Of a stretch of DNA of 31,315 bases, positions 1 through 8,774 are shown in pieces. Numbering within the stretch: position 1 is the stretch's first letter; every line of letters starts with the position of its first letter. This DNA is from a virus, in the IMG/VR virus record IMGVR_UViG_3300027881_000050, positions 1-31,315 of that record, one strand, 5' to 3'. Below the pieces are notes generated by a model, which saw nothing but the letters and a program-made list of their open reading frames with translations, ran no database searches and was not told the origin of the DNA. The position numbers were made by a program, and so were the translations under genes.

Positions 1-973
1 CTAAGTGAGTCCAGATACAAGCACCAACCTCAATACGTCCCCATAATCCAACGATCTCATAAATATATACTTCTGTTCCATGTAGCATTGCTGCTCCAGC
101 TTTTGGATTATACACATGCGGTCCTTTACGAATATTCAGGGCTCTTGCAGTAACCGAAACTTTCTTAATTGCCCCTTCAGGCCATTCCGGTTCTGGTTCA
201 GGTTCTGGCTCAAGTTCCGGTACTTCACCGTTCTCAGCTAATGCTATAAGCTCCGTAGCAAATGCCTCTGAACAACAATTTGTATCTAACCGCAAATTAA
301 TTCCATGAACAGGAGGAACAATAATCCTACTCTGCACCTGCCACAAATCCCACCCAAGGGTATTATCTGGCATCCGTGGTTCTCGACCAGCAAAATGTGT
401 TCCCCAAAGCCACTCCCAAGTCTCCCAAGATATTTCCCAGTTTGACAACCACAACTGGGTATAATCTGCCCACCAATTACGTCCAGGAAATTCTCGAATA
501 GCTGTAATTAACGGTGCTCCATACAAATCGACAAACCATTTAGCAGAGTACTGGAAAGTTCGATCATACGGAAATTGTGTATCTCGATAAACTTTCTTAT
601 AGATCGTGCGAAAGTTTGTTACTACCTGAGTAGCAGACAAACGACCAGCCGTTCCACTGTAATAAGCATCCCAACTATCCCACCAATGTTCAACATCGTA
701 ACAAATATAGTCCGGCTTATACTTACGAATTTGATCAGAAAAAAAGTTTGCTTGTCGATCATTGCTCTGTGTAGGATCACACCAATGGTACAGTCCAACA
801 AGTAACCCCGCTGCTCGTACTGCCTTTACATGGGCATCACACTCCCGATCATACCCACCACCCATACTTGCCTTAATAAATACAAGAGACACACCATGTG
901 CTTTCAGTTCCTTATATGGAACTTTATCTGCGTGTTGCCATTTCGAAACATCGATAACAACTACATATGCCAT
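1..973 (-). CDS. GH25 muramidase endolysin with SH3-like C-terminus (partial, 3' end outside window)
   Basis: The frame is open from an ATG at 973 to the window edge, giving 324 codons with no stop seen, so the 3' end is missing. AGGAG seven bases upstream fixes the start. The protein opens MAYVVVIDVSKWQ, and D8 plus the D93-V-E95 motif (YDVEHW) match the acidic catalytic residues of glycoside hydrolase family 25, which cleaves the MurNAc-GlcNAc bond of peptidoglycan. The catalytic domain fills about residues 1-230. A short Glu-Pro repeat linker (PEPEPEPE) follows, then an SH3-like cell-wall-binding repeat beginning around ARALNIRKGP. The gene follows the tail fibre genes as the last late gene in the window, the usual place for a lysis enzyme. 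No holin is visible, though one could lie beyond the edge. The linker and modular layout resemble endolysins of phages of Gram-positive hosts. The family call is strong; host type is inference. Confidence 0.93.
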   Translation of the reverse strand, partial: MAYVVVIDVSKWQHADKVPYKELKAHGVSLVFIKASMGGGYDRECDAHVKAVRAAGLLVGLYHWCDPTQSNDRQANFFSDQIRKYKPDYICYDVEHWWDSWDAYYSGTAGRLSATQVVTNFRTIYKKVYRDTQFPYDRTFQYSAKWFVDLYGAPLITAIREFPGRNWWADYTQLWLSNWEISWETWEWLWGTHFAGREPRMPDNTLGWDLWQVQSRIIVPPVHGINLRLDTNCCSEAFATELIALAENGEVPELEPEPEPEPEWPEGAIKKVSVTARALNIRKGPHVYNPKAGAAMLHGTEVYIYEIVGLWGRIEVGACIWTHL

Positions 974-1001
974 AGTATTACTCCTAATTCCTTCAATTGG
1001 T

Positions 1002-2294
1002 TTAGGTCTTCTCGCACCAAATAACTTCTTGGTATGAAGGCCAATTATCAGCCGTCTCAGAAGTTCCTGTAGCTACACCAACAGCATCATCAGATGTTCG
1101 TTTTGTAGAGTTACTACTGTGTGCGTCCGCAGTAAAACTATGTGTGTGTCCACCTCCGGAAAGCACACTAGTGGTCCCTCCAGCACTTGAAGAGTCCATA
1201 GCCAAACCAGAACCACTACCAGACCCCTGTTTAGAAATTTTGTGTTTATGTGTACCTTCAGCAACTAAATCAGCAGCTTGAGAAGAAATTGGATGAGTAT
1301 GCTGTGGAATATCTGTGTACTCATGTGTGTGTGTGTCTGTTCCACCCGTATTTAACGGACTGGTAACTCCTGTTGGGGCTCCCTTAATAAGCCGTCCATC
1401 AGCCGTAGTATATCGAGTCCATCCAGGAGGACACGATCCACCATACTCGTTAGTAATATCTGTCTCTCTAAAAGCAGAAATTGTTCCTACCGGGGCTCCA
1501 ACAATCTTAACCCAGTCAGCACTCGAAGCAGTTCCTTTAGATATATAAAGAAGTTCTGTGTCTGTTTCATAATAAACTTCTCCCACATAAGTTGGAGTGC
1601 CCGAACGTCCAGAAGCCAGTCCATTTTGTACACGACCAATACCTAAGACTGCCGCATAACCATGATCATGGGTATCTCCACCTTGAACATGCCCACCAGA
1701 TAATCCATCATGCCATGTAGCTGCTCGGGAGGCATTATGATATGCGTTTCCTCCAGTATCATGATCATCCTCAGTTGTTAAATCATCAAGATCAGCATGA
1801 TCATCCCGATTTCCTACCCAAGTCCAACTTCCAGCAGACAGACAGATATAGAGTTTATTCGTATCCGTTGCAAAGTAAACCGCATTTTGAAGTGGGGAAC
1901 CAGCTTTTGATGCATCTACGCCTACAAGACCTTGAAATTTCTGACCTGCAATTGTAGCTTCTCGATACATATTGATCTGTTGTCCAGAAAGAATCAAAGA
2001 CATACTAGCTCCGGTAGTATGACCTACGGCAGTTGTACCTCGGGCTCCACGTACACAACTTGTAAAATCACTACCTGATTTACCTTCAGCAAAGATAATT
2101 TCATCGGTTGCATCCGTGAATAAGATATAACAAGGAACTTCAACATCTCCTAGACTTCCTATAACAGTAATCGTTTGAACTACATTATTAATCGTTCCAT
2201 TCAACGTGAAAGTTCTCTGATCGATCTGATCACCGATTAGAGTAGTATTATCATCATAAGCCGTAGGCATCTTAGTTGCTGTAGGTTCAGCCAT
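1002..2294 (-). CDS. Tail fibre protein with His-rich collar-like tip (paralogue 3 of 3)
   Basis: This 430-residue fibre protein is the third of three related genes. The N-terminus (MAEPTATKMP...YDDNTTLIG) matches the other two and probably anchors the protein to the tail. A middle module, FQGLVGVDASK followed by ATDTNKLYIC, is almost shared with the 496-residue paralogue, and then come a DDH/HDH segment and an RAATWH motif. The C-terminal third resembles phage collar tips: a PPGWTRY motif is followed by glycine/serine-rich sequence with spaced HxH motifs (HTH, HTH, HKH, HTH). In T4 gp37, HxH motifs bind iron along the fibre axis; the same role here is inference. The ATG at 2294 sits four bases after the stop of the previous gene, with GAAGG in that gene's last codons. 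The stop lies 28 bp before the endolysin start. Likely role: receptor recognition at the tail tip. Confidence 0.82.
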   Translation of the reverse strand: MAEPTATKMPTAYDDNTTLIGDQIDQRTFTLNGTINNVVQTITVIGSLGDVEVPCYILFTDATDEIIFAEGKSGSDFTSCVRGARGTTAVGHTTGASMSLILSGQQINMYREATIAGQKFQGLVGVDASKAGSPLQNAVYFATDTNKLYICLSAGSWTWVGNRDDHADLDDLTTEDDHDTGGNAYHNASRAATWHDGLSGGHVQGGDTHDHGYAAVLGIGRVQNGLASGRSGTPTYVGEVYYETDTELLYISKGTASSADWVKIVGAPVGTISAFRETDITNEYGGSCPPGWTRYTTADGRLIKGAPTGVTSPLNTGGTDTHTHEYTDIPQHTHPISSQAADLVAEGTHKHKISKQGSGSGSGLAMDSSSAGGTTSVLSGGGHTHSFTADAHSSNSTKRTSDDAVGVATGTSETADNWPSYQEVIWCEKT

Positions 2295-2297
2295 CGC

Positions 2298-3545
2298 TTA
2301 ATCCTTCTCACACCACACAAGTTCTTTATATGGAGATTCACTATTTTCAACAGTAGTTAACGGACTTGCTACTCCTGTTTGTTCGCTCGTAGTTGCAGGA
2401 ACAGTAGCATCATGAGACCACCCACCTGTACTTGTTGTATTAAGTGTATCTGTGACAATCGCTGTTCTAGCACGTCGAGTAAAACCTCCTGATCCTGAAT
2501 GGTGCTTCCATTGATGACGATGAGTACCTGGACCAGTTTGATCAGACGTAGTTGGTGCATCCATTCCATGATAATGCTCACGAATCGCTGAATAATCATG
2601 CTGGTGTGTATGTGCTCCACCACTTGATCCCGGACTAGTATTATCCACATAAATATACTTACCATCTAAATTCGTATATCGAGTCCATCCAGTTGGACAA
2701 GCGCCCTCATAAGCAGCAATAGCCCCAGTTGGAGCACCTGAAATCTTATTCCAAATTACACCATCAGACGAAATATAAAATGTTCCGCCCTCAGCAGTAT
2801 CCGTTGCAAAGTAAAGCTGACCAGCATAACTTGGTGAACCCTTACTGGCATCTAACCCACTTTCAATTCTTAAAACAGCACTACCTTCATTAGTACTATA
2901 ATGATCATGATCATCCCCAGAATTAATATGTGCTCCACTTTGTCCAGAGTGCCATGTATCCGCTCGTCCATCCGTATGGTACTGGGAGTGATCATCATCA
3001 CCCAAACCAGCAAGGTCACTATGTGAATTATAATCTACTCGGGTAAAAGTTCCTGCACTAAAACAGTAATAAATATGCCCTGTATCAGTTTCAAGCCAAC
3101 CTTCACCTGCAAGTGCACTTGATTCATGCGTGGTTTTTTCTGCGGCTGTACCAAGACGAAATCCATTTTGTTGAAGTGCTTCAATCGCTTTTTTATACTG
3201 ATTCATATGAGTCGAAATAAGGGTAAAGTACGCTTCCTCACCAGCATTATGCGGCTGAAGAATACTATTATGAAACGCTCGTTGATCCAAAGTATCCAAA
3301 GAAATTGTGGTATCTCCATCAGCAACAGTAATATCATCATCTTCAACCCACCAGATTTCACCACCCTCAAATAGAATTGCTAATGGACCAGTTAATCCAG
3401 TGAGTGGCTCTTCAAAAGTAATCTGAAGATCAGCAACACCAATACTCGTCTTAACAACTACTGTCTGTCGTTCCTCTAGAGGTCCTAGAAGCGTAGTATT
3501 ATCCTCATATGATGAGGGATAATTAACTGTTGTCGGCTCCGCCAT
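2298..3545 (-). CDS. Tail fibre protein with His-rich collar-like tip (paralogue 2 of 3)
   Basis: This 415-residue protein has the shared N-terminus (MAEPTTVNYPSSYEDNTTLLG) and a central DDHSQYH / RADTWH segment that is the most conserved stretch across the three fibres. A LYFATDTAEGGTFYIS module reads like a repeated cofibre element. The C-terminus is the collar-like tip: CPTGWTRY, then glycine-rich sequence with HTHQH, HYH, HRH and HH motifs, ending in ESPYKELVWCEKD, closely matching the end of the neighbouring paralogue (SYQEVIWCEKT). The ATG at 3545 lies inside the end of the preceding gene (23-bp overlap), suggesting translational coupling; its ribosome site is weak (AAGAGAG). The protein probably trimerises through the tip, as collar fibres do. 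Function is inferred from family resemblance and from its place between the tail-tip genes and the endolysin. Confidence 0.82.
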   Translation of the reverse strand: MAEPTTVNYPSSYEDNTTLLGPLEERQTVVVKTSIGVADLQITFEEPLTGLTGPLAILFEGGEIWWVEDDDITVADGDTTISLDTLDQRAFHNSILQPHNAGEEAYFTLISTHMNQYKKAIEALQQNGFRLGTAAEKTTHESSALAGEGWLETDTGHIYYCFSAGTFTRVDYNSHSDLAGLGDDDHSQYHTDGRADTWHSGQSGAHINSGDDHDHYSTNEGSAVLRIESGLDASKGSPSYAGQLYFATDTAEGGTFYISSDGVIWNKISGAPTGAIAAYEGACPTGWTRYTNLDGKYIYVDNTSPGSSGGAHTHQHDYSAIREHYHGMDAPTTSDQTGPGTHRHQWKHHSGSGGFTRRARTAIVTDTLNTTSTGGWSHDATVPATTSEQTGVASPLTTVENSESPYKELVWCEKD

Positions 3546-3945
3546 TCTCTCTTACCCCGTAAAAATCATTCCAAACTTGTTTTTGGTCTACTAATAGTAT
3601 ATCCATATAAAGCGCACCATTATGCGCTGCAATCTCTGCTTCAAATAAATTCATCCCAATCGCAGAAAACTGAACTTGGTTTGTATTTGGGTTCCAAACA
3701 ATACAAAGTCGTCGGTCATCTGTCGGTTCATCAGGCCATACCTTAAAATCATCAATCACACTATCTCGATTCCAGGTTCCTCCATTAAGAATAAACCGAA
3801 GAAAAGATTCAACTTGTCGAAAAACCGAACCTGCTTCTACAATAGTCATTTCAATTCGATCTATCCTAAAATTACGCAATTCGGTTAGATCATGCTGATG
3901 AACACACAATCGTCCATCATCTTGCAATTTTCCATTCTCACTCAT
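3523..3945 (-). CDS. Hypothetical protein between tail fibre genes
   Basis: I do not recognise this 140-residue protein. It begins MSENGKLQDDGRLCVHQHDL behind a good ribosome site (AAGGAG, six bases before the ATG at 3945). It has no signal peptide or obvious membrane segment. It is mixed in charge with several aromatic residues, and the composition suggests a compact beta-rich fold (for example LCIVWNPNTNQVQFSAIG). It lies between two paralogous fibre genes, ten bases after the stop of the first and overlapping the second by 23 bp. That position suggests a small tail-tip component, a fibre connector or a fibre assembly chaperone. These are guesses from context only. Confidence 0.7.
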   Translation of the reverse strand: MSENGKLQDDGRLCVHQHDLTELRNFRIDRIEMTIVEAGSVFRQVESFLRFILNGGTWNRDSVIDDFKVWPDEPTDDRRLCIVWNPNTNQVQFSAIGMNLFEAEIAAHNGALYMDILLVDQKQVWNDFYGVRENGGADNS

Positions 3946-3955
3946 TTCTCACTCC

Positions 3956-5446
3956 TTAAGTCTTTTTGCACGCTCTTAACTTATAATATGCTAACAAATT
4001 AGAAGCACTGTCTGTGTTTGCCGGATTACTGCCAGTACCACCAGAATTATACGCCGCAATAGTAATCGTATGACTGTGCTCTCCACTTCCAGTTGTATTT
4101 GAATAAGTTTCACCCACCAAAGTATATTCATATGAATATGTACCAGAACCAGCAGAAATACGAACATTAAAGTTATGATTATGGCTACCTTTACTTGTTG
4201 AAGTTATTCCTGCTTGTGCATTTACACTATGACTATGTGTCACTACATCTTGCATTTCATGTATATGCGTATCGACTCCACCAGCATCAAGTCCAGTCCA
4301 TTCAGCAGCATCAGCTTGCTTCACAAATTTACCATCAAGCTCTGTTACTACAGTCCACCCAGTTGGACATGCTGCGTTAAAGAACATAACCGTACCTTTA
4401 GGCATTGCCGTATACCGGGTCCAACTTGATCCATTGGCAGAAAAATACAGGTTATTCTGATCATATCCATAATATACTTGCCCAACTACCGAAGGTGTAC
4501 CTTTATTTGCGTCTAATCCTGTTGAAAACTTTTTAGTTGGATTGCCCTCTGTACCGCTTCCCCTATGATCATGGGCAATCGTAGTTAGATGGTCTCCTGT
4601 AAGTGCTGTATGCCATGTTGCTTTTCGAGAATCATTATGGTATTGAGTATGATCATCAGCACCTAAATTAGCGTAATCACCATGATCTGATCGATTAAAC
4701 GTTTTCCAGGTATTAGCTACAAAACAAACATAAACTTTATTTGTATCCGTTGCAATGTATACTTCACCAGGAACAGGCGTTGCTGTTTTACTGGCATCTA
4801 CTCCCACCAAACCAGCAAATTTCTGTGCTGCAACCAATGCTTCTCGAAGAATCGTAAAATCATACTCAACCGGGTCCTGTGTTGCTTGAGCATCATCAGC
4901 ATGTGCCATAGCCACGCTACCATTGAACGATCTCAAAATATTGAGAACACCCGTAGCTCCATGACCCGAGATATTAATAATTTCAAATCCAGAATCCCAT
5001 TCCCATTTGTCGGCTAGGGTATGTCCTGTGGTAGATGTCCAATATACTGTAAGTCCTTCCTCCAAAGTATAAGGACTACCTGAACCAACACAATCCTTTC
5101 CTGTTTCTACCCAGGTTGAACCACCATCATTAGACCATTTAAAAGTATCTGGTGAACCTGTACCATCAATTTCAACTACATATTCAGTTTTCTTTCCATG
5201 ACCAACATAAGTTCCACCAAGAGTTATATCATCTGTAACACCAGTAAATGTAATAGGACTAGACCCCTTATCCTTAAATACCAAACGAGTATCTACGTCA
5301 AGGTTATCAACCATAGAAAGTTCGTTAAATGTTGCAGATAAAGTGTTATATGTAATAGAACCATCCAGGGTTACCACCACAAAATCATCTAGCTCCCCGA
5401 ATAAAGAAGCTTGATCATCATAACTAGTAGGAAAATTAACAGTCAT
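3956..5446 (-). CDS. Tail fibre protein with inserted beta module and His-rich collar-like tip (paralogue 1 of 3)
   Basis: At 496 residues this is the largest of the three related fibres. The N-terminal module (FPTSYDDQASLFGEL) matches the start of the other two. Residues about 74-152 form an extra module absent from the paralogues, with a GTGSPDTFKWS motif and GHTLADKWEW. That sequence style recurs as a small beta module in many phage structural proteins. The body resumes with AAQKFAGLVGVDASK and IATDTNKVYVC, nearly identical to the 430-residue paralogue, then GADDHTQYH and RKATWH. From about residue 348 a collar-like tip follows (ACPTGWTVV, then HIH, HSH, HNH, HSH motifs). The protein ends in YYKLRACKKT, unlike the WCEK ending of the other two. 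The ATG at 5446 has only a weak GAGAG ribosome site. Likely role: host recognition fibre at the tail tip. Confidence 0.82.
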   Translation of the reverse strand: MTVNFPTSYDDQASLFGELDDFVVVTLDGSITYNTLSATFNELSMVDNLDVDTRLVFKDKGSSPITFTGVTDDITLGGTYVGHGKKTEYVVEIDGTGSPDTFKWSNDGGSTWVETGKDCVGSGSPYTLEEGLTVYWTSTTGHTLADKWEWDSGFEIINISGHGATGVLNILRSFNGSVAMAHADDAQATQDPVEYDFTILREALVAAQKFAGLVGVDASKTATPVPGEVYIATDTNKVYVCFVANTWKTFNRSDHGDYANLGADDHTQYHNDSRKATWHTALTGDHLTTIAHDHRGSGTEGNPTKKFSTGLDANKGTPSVVGQVYYGYDQNNLYFSANGSSWTRYTAMPKGTVMFFNAACPTGWTVVTELDGKFVKQADAAEWTGLDAGGVDTHIHEMQDVVTHSHSVNAQAGITSTSKGSHNHNFNVRISAGSGTYSYEYTLVGETYSNTTGSGEHSHTITIAAYNSGGTGSNPANTDSASNLLAYYKLRACKKT

Positions 5447-5478
5447 ACTCTCTACAATCCTTTAATCCCACAAAATTC

Positions 5479-6156
5479 CTACGTCATCCAAATTATTTGA
5501 TTTCCTGCTGTCGGTTTTGGTACAAATGCTGCCCGTATTAAGTGTCCAGTACGCTCAACACTCATATTACCACCCACAGCCATATCCGAATCATCACACT
5601 GTTTGTACATCAATGCTGCACGTAATGATTTTTGGTTTGTTGTACCTGTTACACCAAGCTCACTTACTTCAGTCATCTCATCCGGTATCCAAGTACCACT
5701 ATTACGGATATGATTCTGTGTTGCAAACATAAACCGTGTTGGATTTATCCCGGTAACAGTCTTAGGCCAGTCAGAAACCCAAGAAAACTCAGACTCACCA
5801 TGATGATACGGAGTAAGACCTAACAACCCACTAACTCGTACTGCCCAAGCTACTACGGCATGAGTACTATCACTCAAGTTAACTCGCAAATTGGCTGTCA
5901 TGACCGTAGGAGCAACCTTACCCCAATATTCTGTCCGAAGATCGTTTGAACTATTATACGCAAAAATCTTAGATAAAGGTTGGTTTACACCAGTAGGGTC
6001 CCATTGAACCGAAGAAACACTTCGTGCAGCCCCATCATGTTTAATCCCCACAAATACTAATAATGATTCTCCTGTAGCAAGAGGAATACTATCGCAACGA
6101 ACAAAAGCAACAACCGCACCTGTATCCGTATATGCTCCCAAATATTGAATCGGCAT
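5479..6156 (-). CDS. Hypothetical tail-tip or fibre-associated protein
   Basis: This 225-residue protein starts MPIQYLGAYTDTG. Its ATG overlaps the stop of the large tail-tip protein gene by one base (TAATG), so the two are very likely co-translated. It is rich in short hydrophobic beta-strand-like stretches (GAVVAFVRC, SLLVFVGIKHDG, HAVVAWAVRVSG) and has no signal peptide or transmembrane helix. The pattern suggests a jelly-roll or lectin-like fold, possibly carbohydrate binding, but I cannot name a family. The neighbours are the hub/fibre genes and the three collar fibres, which makes a virion tail-tip role plausible. It could also be an assembly chaperone for a fibre. Confidence 0.72.
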   Translation of the reverse strand: MPIQYLGAYTDTGAVVAFVRCDSIPLATGESLLVFVGIKHDGAARSVSSVQWDPTGVNQPLSKIFAYNSSNDLRTEYWGKVAPTVMTANLRVNLSDSTHAVVAWAVRVSGLLGLTPYHHGESEFSWVSDWPKTVTGINPTRFMFATQNHIRNSGTWIPDEMTEVSELGVTGTTNQKSLRAALMYKQCDDSDMAVGGNMSVERTGHLIRAAFVPKPTAGNQIIWMT

Positions 6157-8774
6157 TATTGTGTCCTATCAAAAATTAATAGCAGTGATAATCGATTGAA
6201 TCCAGAACAGCTATCCACGTTTAATCGCCAACAATCTTCAATGCTGGCTGCTTTAGCCCACCCAGTTAATGTCGAATCTTTACCTTTGTGTGCTGCTGAA
6301 ATTGTTGGCTTCGCAGAAGCAGTTATACTATCACCCACCACCGGGTGAGTAGAGTTATCAAACTCAGTATAAGTACAATGCCATAGGTCTAACACTGCTG
6401 AACCAGACTGATCCCCATACATTACCCATTCTTTGATCGTTAGTCCATCAGGAAAAATGATATCTATTTTGATTCCAGTTGAAATCACCGAACCACTACC
6501 ATCCAGAACAATCAAACAACCAACGTTTCCACCAACCTTGATCCACTTAACCGTACCCGACGCATTATCATACGTAGCTTGCTGTTGATCATCACCTGCC
6601 ACTGGTGTATCAACAGCTTTACCCTTGATTTTTGCAGCATCATGATCCAGATCAGTAATATCCTCTTCAACATGGTCGTGAGATGCGTCAGCAAAATCAT
6701 CAGCATGTTCACCGTCTACCGTATCGGCATTGTCAGCATAATCCGCAGCTTCTACTTGATCGTCTAAGTCAGAGTCATAAACTGATCTAAACATATCACC
6801 AAGCTCACGCTCAACTTCAGTAGCATCGTCCTTTAAACGACTTTTAAGTTTGAGCGTTCCACCATCATTAACAAACCATACTTTAGCCTCATAATTTGCA
6901 TACGCTGGAGAACTAGTAACCTTTGCAAATCTAAACGTTTCAGATTTTATTCCAGTTTTACCAATACTAGAGTCAACATCCGTTCCGGAAAACTCAATCC
7001 GTAGTCCATCAGTTTGATCATAAGCAAAATATTGGTTATCATCACCAAAAAATGCACCCCATTCTTCACTAGTATAATCAAGGATACCATTCAAATTACC
7101 GATTCGGACAACATCAATAATCTGGTCATACACTGGACCATATCGAGCGGAAACACCAAAAAATGGACCAAAACTACGTGATCCCTCAAGAATAAGATAA
7201 CCACCACCCGTACTTGCACCAGAACCAGCTACTTGATACTCACCATATTCACCACCAGCTTCACCAGCAGATAACGGATAACCAACATTAGTTTGTTCTG
7301 CTGAACCAAGTCGTACAACACTTTCACCAGCATAAAAATCGTAAGGTCCATCCCAAGTCGGTTCTGCATCATTTAGTCCACGAGCAACATAGTATTTAAA
7401 TCCATCGGCTACTATAGTATACGGAGAAGTAATTCGCATCCATTCATCTCGGACAGCATCAGGTTTGAGACGAATAATGTCATTCTGTTGAAGAGTATCT
7501 GCATCAACCGTAATATAATCATCGGTATCCGTACAATCCACTGATAGTACTGCACCATCAGAAATAATTAACTTGCCAGAAGCAACGGAAATAGCTGCTT
7601 CAGCGAATACCATAGCCTGCAAACGACCACGAGCAATAATCTGATCGAATTCAGCTAATCCAGAAGAATCCAAACTAAACCCTTGCTGACCACTAATAAA
7701 GTTCGTACTCTTAAGTGTGCCCGTGACAAACGCATCGTACATATACATTTGTCCAAGTTTATTAACTCGAAACGGAGCACTGGCTGCTGTAGTATGTCCT
7801 ACCCAAATTCTCCAAGTTGGGTCCGCAGCATCAATTTGTATAAGCTCATTTCCTGTACCAGCAACAATTCTACCTACTGAATTCAAAGTAAGATCATTCT
7901 TTGAGATCGTTGTAGTATCAATATCCCATCCAGCAATCTCACCATCTACAGCATAAATCGATCCATCATTTTCCACACGAAATGGAGCACTACCAGCAGC
8001 AGCAGCACCAGCCCAAAGTTTATATGTACTATCAGTACCATGAAGAGTAATCGAGTTGTCTCCTCGACCAATCTTTACATAAGTTGTTGGAACATCATCA
8101 TCATAAATATAAATTGCATACTCAGACGAAACCAGTGCACCAAGACTAATCGAAGCTTTACTCGTATCAGCCGTAAAAATCATGTTGTGGGGAATTGCTT
8201 TAAAAACTTTGTCGTCAGGAAGAAATTGCCAACCAGCAGAACGATCCTGAAGATGTGTAAACATCCAGTCACCCGTAATAATTTCATCTTGGGCTCTTTG
8301 CGTATACTGAGGATGATCATCAGCATCCAATCCACTTAAATCAGAGTGTGCTAATTGTGCACCGTCACTACCTGTTCCAGTATGCGTATGCTCACTAATA
8401 TCAACACCATCAATTGTTGCACCAGCAACAACTGCCATATTTCCTTCAAGGGCCCGTACTCCACTTTTTAAGAGTGCTGCTGGATAAACTTCAATAGGAA
8501 ATACGGCCTGCGGGTCCAAAGCTAGAAGGTTATTTGGAAGCGGGTTCTGTGCAGCATCAAAACCATCAACAGTATCCGCATCACCACCACCTCCTCCACC
8601 TGCAACAGAATCAGCAAAAACATTTTCTGCGTAGATATTCTTCCAACGCTTATTGGTACGTCCAAGATCATGTGTATCCGTAACATTTGGACTAATATCA
8701 CCACGAACCACACCACCATTCTTAGACAGGAAGTATGATTTCAATCGTCGGATATCACGGGTTAATCTACTCAT
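6156..8774 (-). CDS. Large tail-tip / fibre protein
   Basis: This 872-residue protein has a layout common in siphovirus tail-tip proteins. The short charged N-terminus with KNIYAENVFADSV is the motif that fibres use as a beta-strand address segment. A run of six glycines and DADTVDGFDAAQNPLP follow, then LDADDHPQYTQR, the DDHxQY motif also found in the collar fibres. The central part is long, beta-rich and repetitive; APFRVENDGSIYA and APFRVNKLGQMYM are two copies of one module. The C-terminal domain of about 130 residues (from WIKVGGNVGC) resembles compact C-terminal domains of other phage fibres. ATG at 8774 overlaps the stop of the upstream hub gene by one base. Likely role: central tip spike or host-specificity protein attached to the hub. 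Confidence 0.82.
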   Translation of the reverse strand: MSRLTRDIRRLKSYFLSKNGGVVRGDISPNVTDTHDLGRTNKRWKNIYAENVFADSVAGGGGGGDADTVDGFDAAQNPLPNNLLALDPQAVFPIEVYPAALLKSGVRALEGNMAVVAGATIDGVDISEHTHTGTGSDGAQLAHSDLSGLDADDHPQYTQRAQDEIITGDWMFTHLQDRSAGWQFLPDDKVFKAIPHNMIFTADTSKASISLGALVSSEYAIYIYDDDVPTTYVKIGRGDNSITLHGTDSTYKLWAGAAAAGSAPFRVENDGSIYAVDGEIAGWDIDTTTISKNDLTLNSVGRIVAGTGNELIQIDAADPTWRIWVGHTTAASAPFRVNKLGQMYMYDAFVTGTLKSTNFISGQQGFSLDSSGLAEFDQIIARGRLQAMVFAEAAISVASGKLIISDGAVLSVDCTDTDDYITVDADTLQQNDIIRLKPDAVRDEWMRITSPYTIVADGFKYYVARGLNDAEPTWDGPYDFYAGESVVRLGSAEQTNVGYPLSAGEAGGEYGEYQVAGSGASTGGGYLILEGSRSFGPFFGVSARYGPVYDQIIDVVRIGNLNGILDYTSEEWGAFFGDDNQYFAYDQTDGLRIEFSGTDVDSSIGKTGIKSETFRFAKVTSSPAYANYEAKVWFVNDGGTLKLKSRLKDDATEVERELGDMFRSVYDSDLDDQVEAADYADNADTVDGEHADDFADASHDHVEEDITDLDHDAAKIKGKAVDTPVAGDDQQQATYDNASGTVKWIKVGGNVGCLIVLDGSGSVISTGIKIDIIFPDGLTIKEWVMYGDQSGSAVLDLWHCTYTEFDNSTHPVVGDSITASAKPTISAAHKGKDSTLTGWAKAASIEDCWRLNVDSCSGFNRLSLLLIFDRTQ

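Noticed and set aside
1002-8774. Diversity-generating retroelement target in the fibre tips
   Set aside because: No reverse transcriptase gene, template repeat or adenine-biased variable region could be seen in the window.
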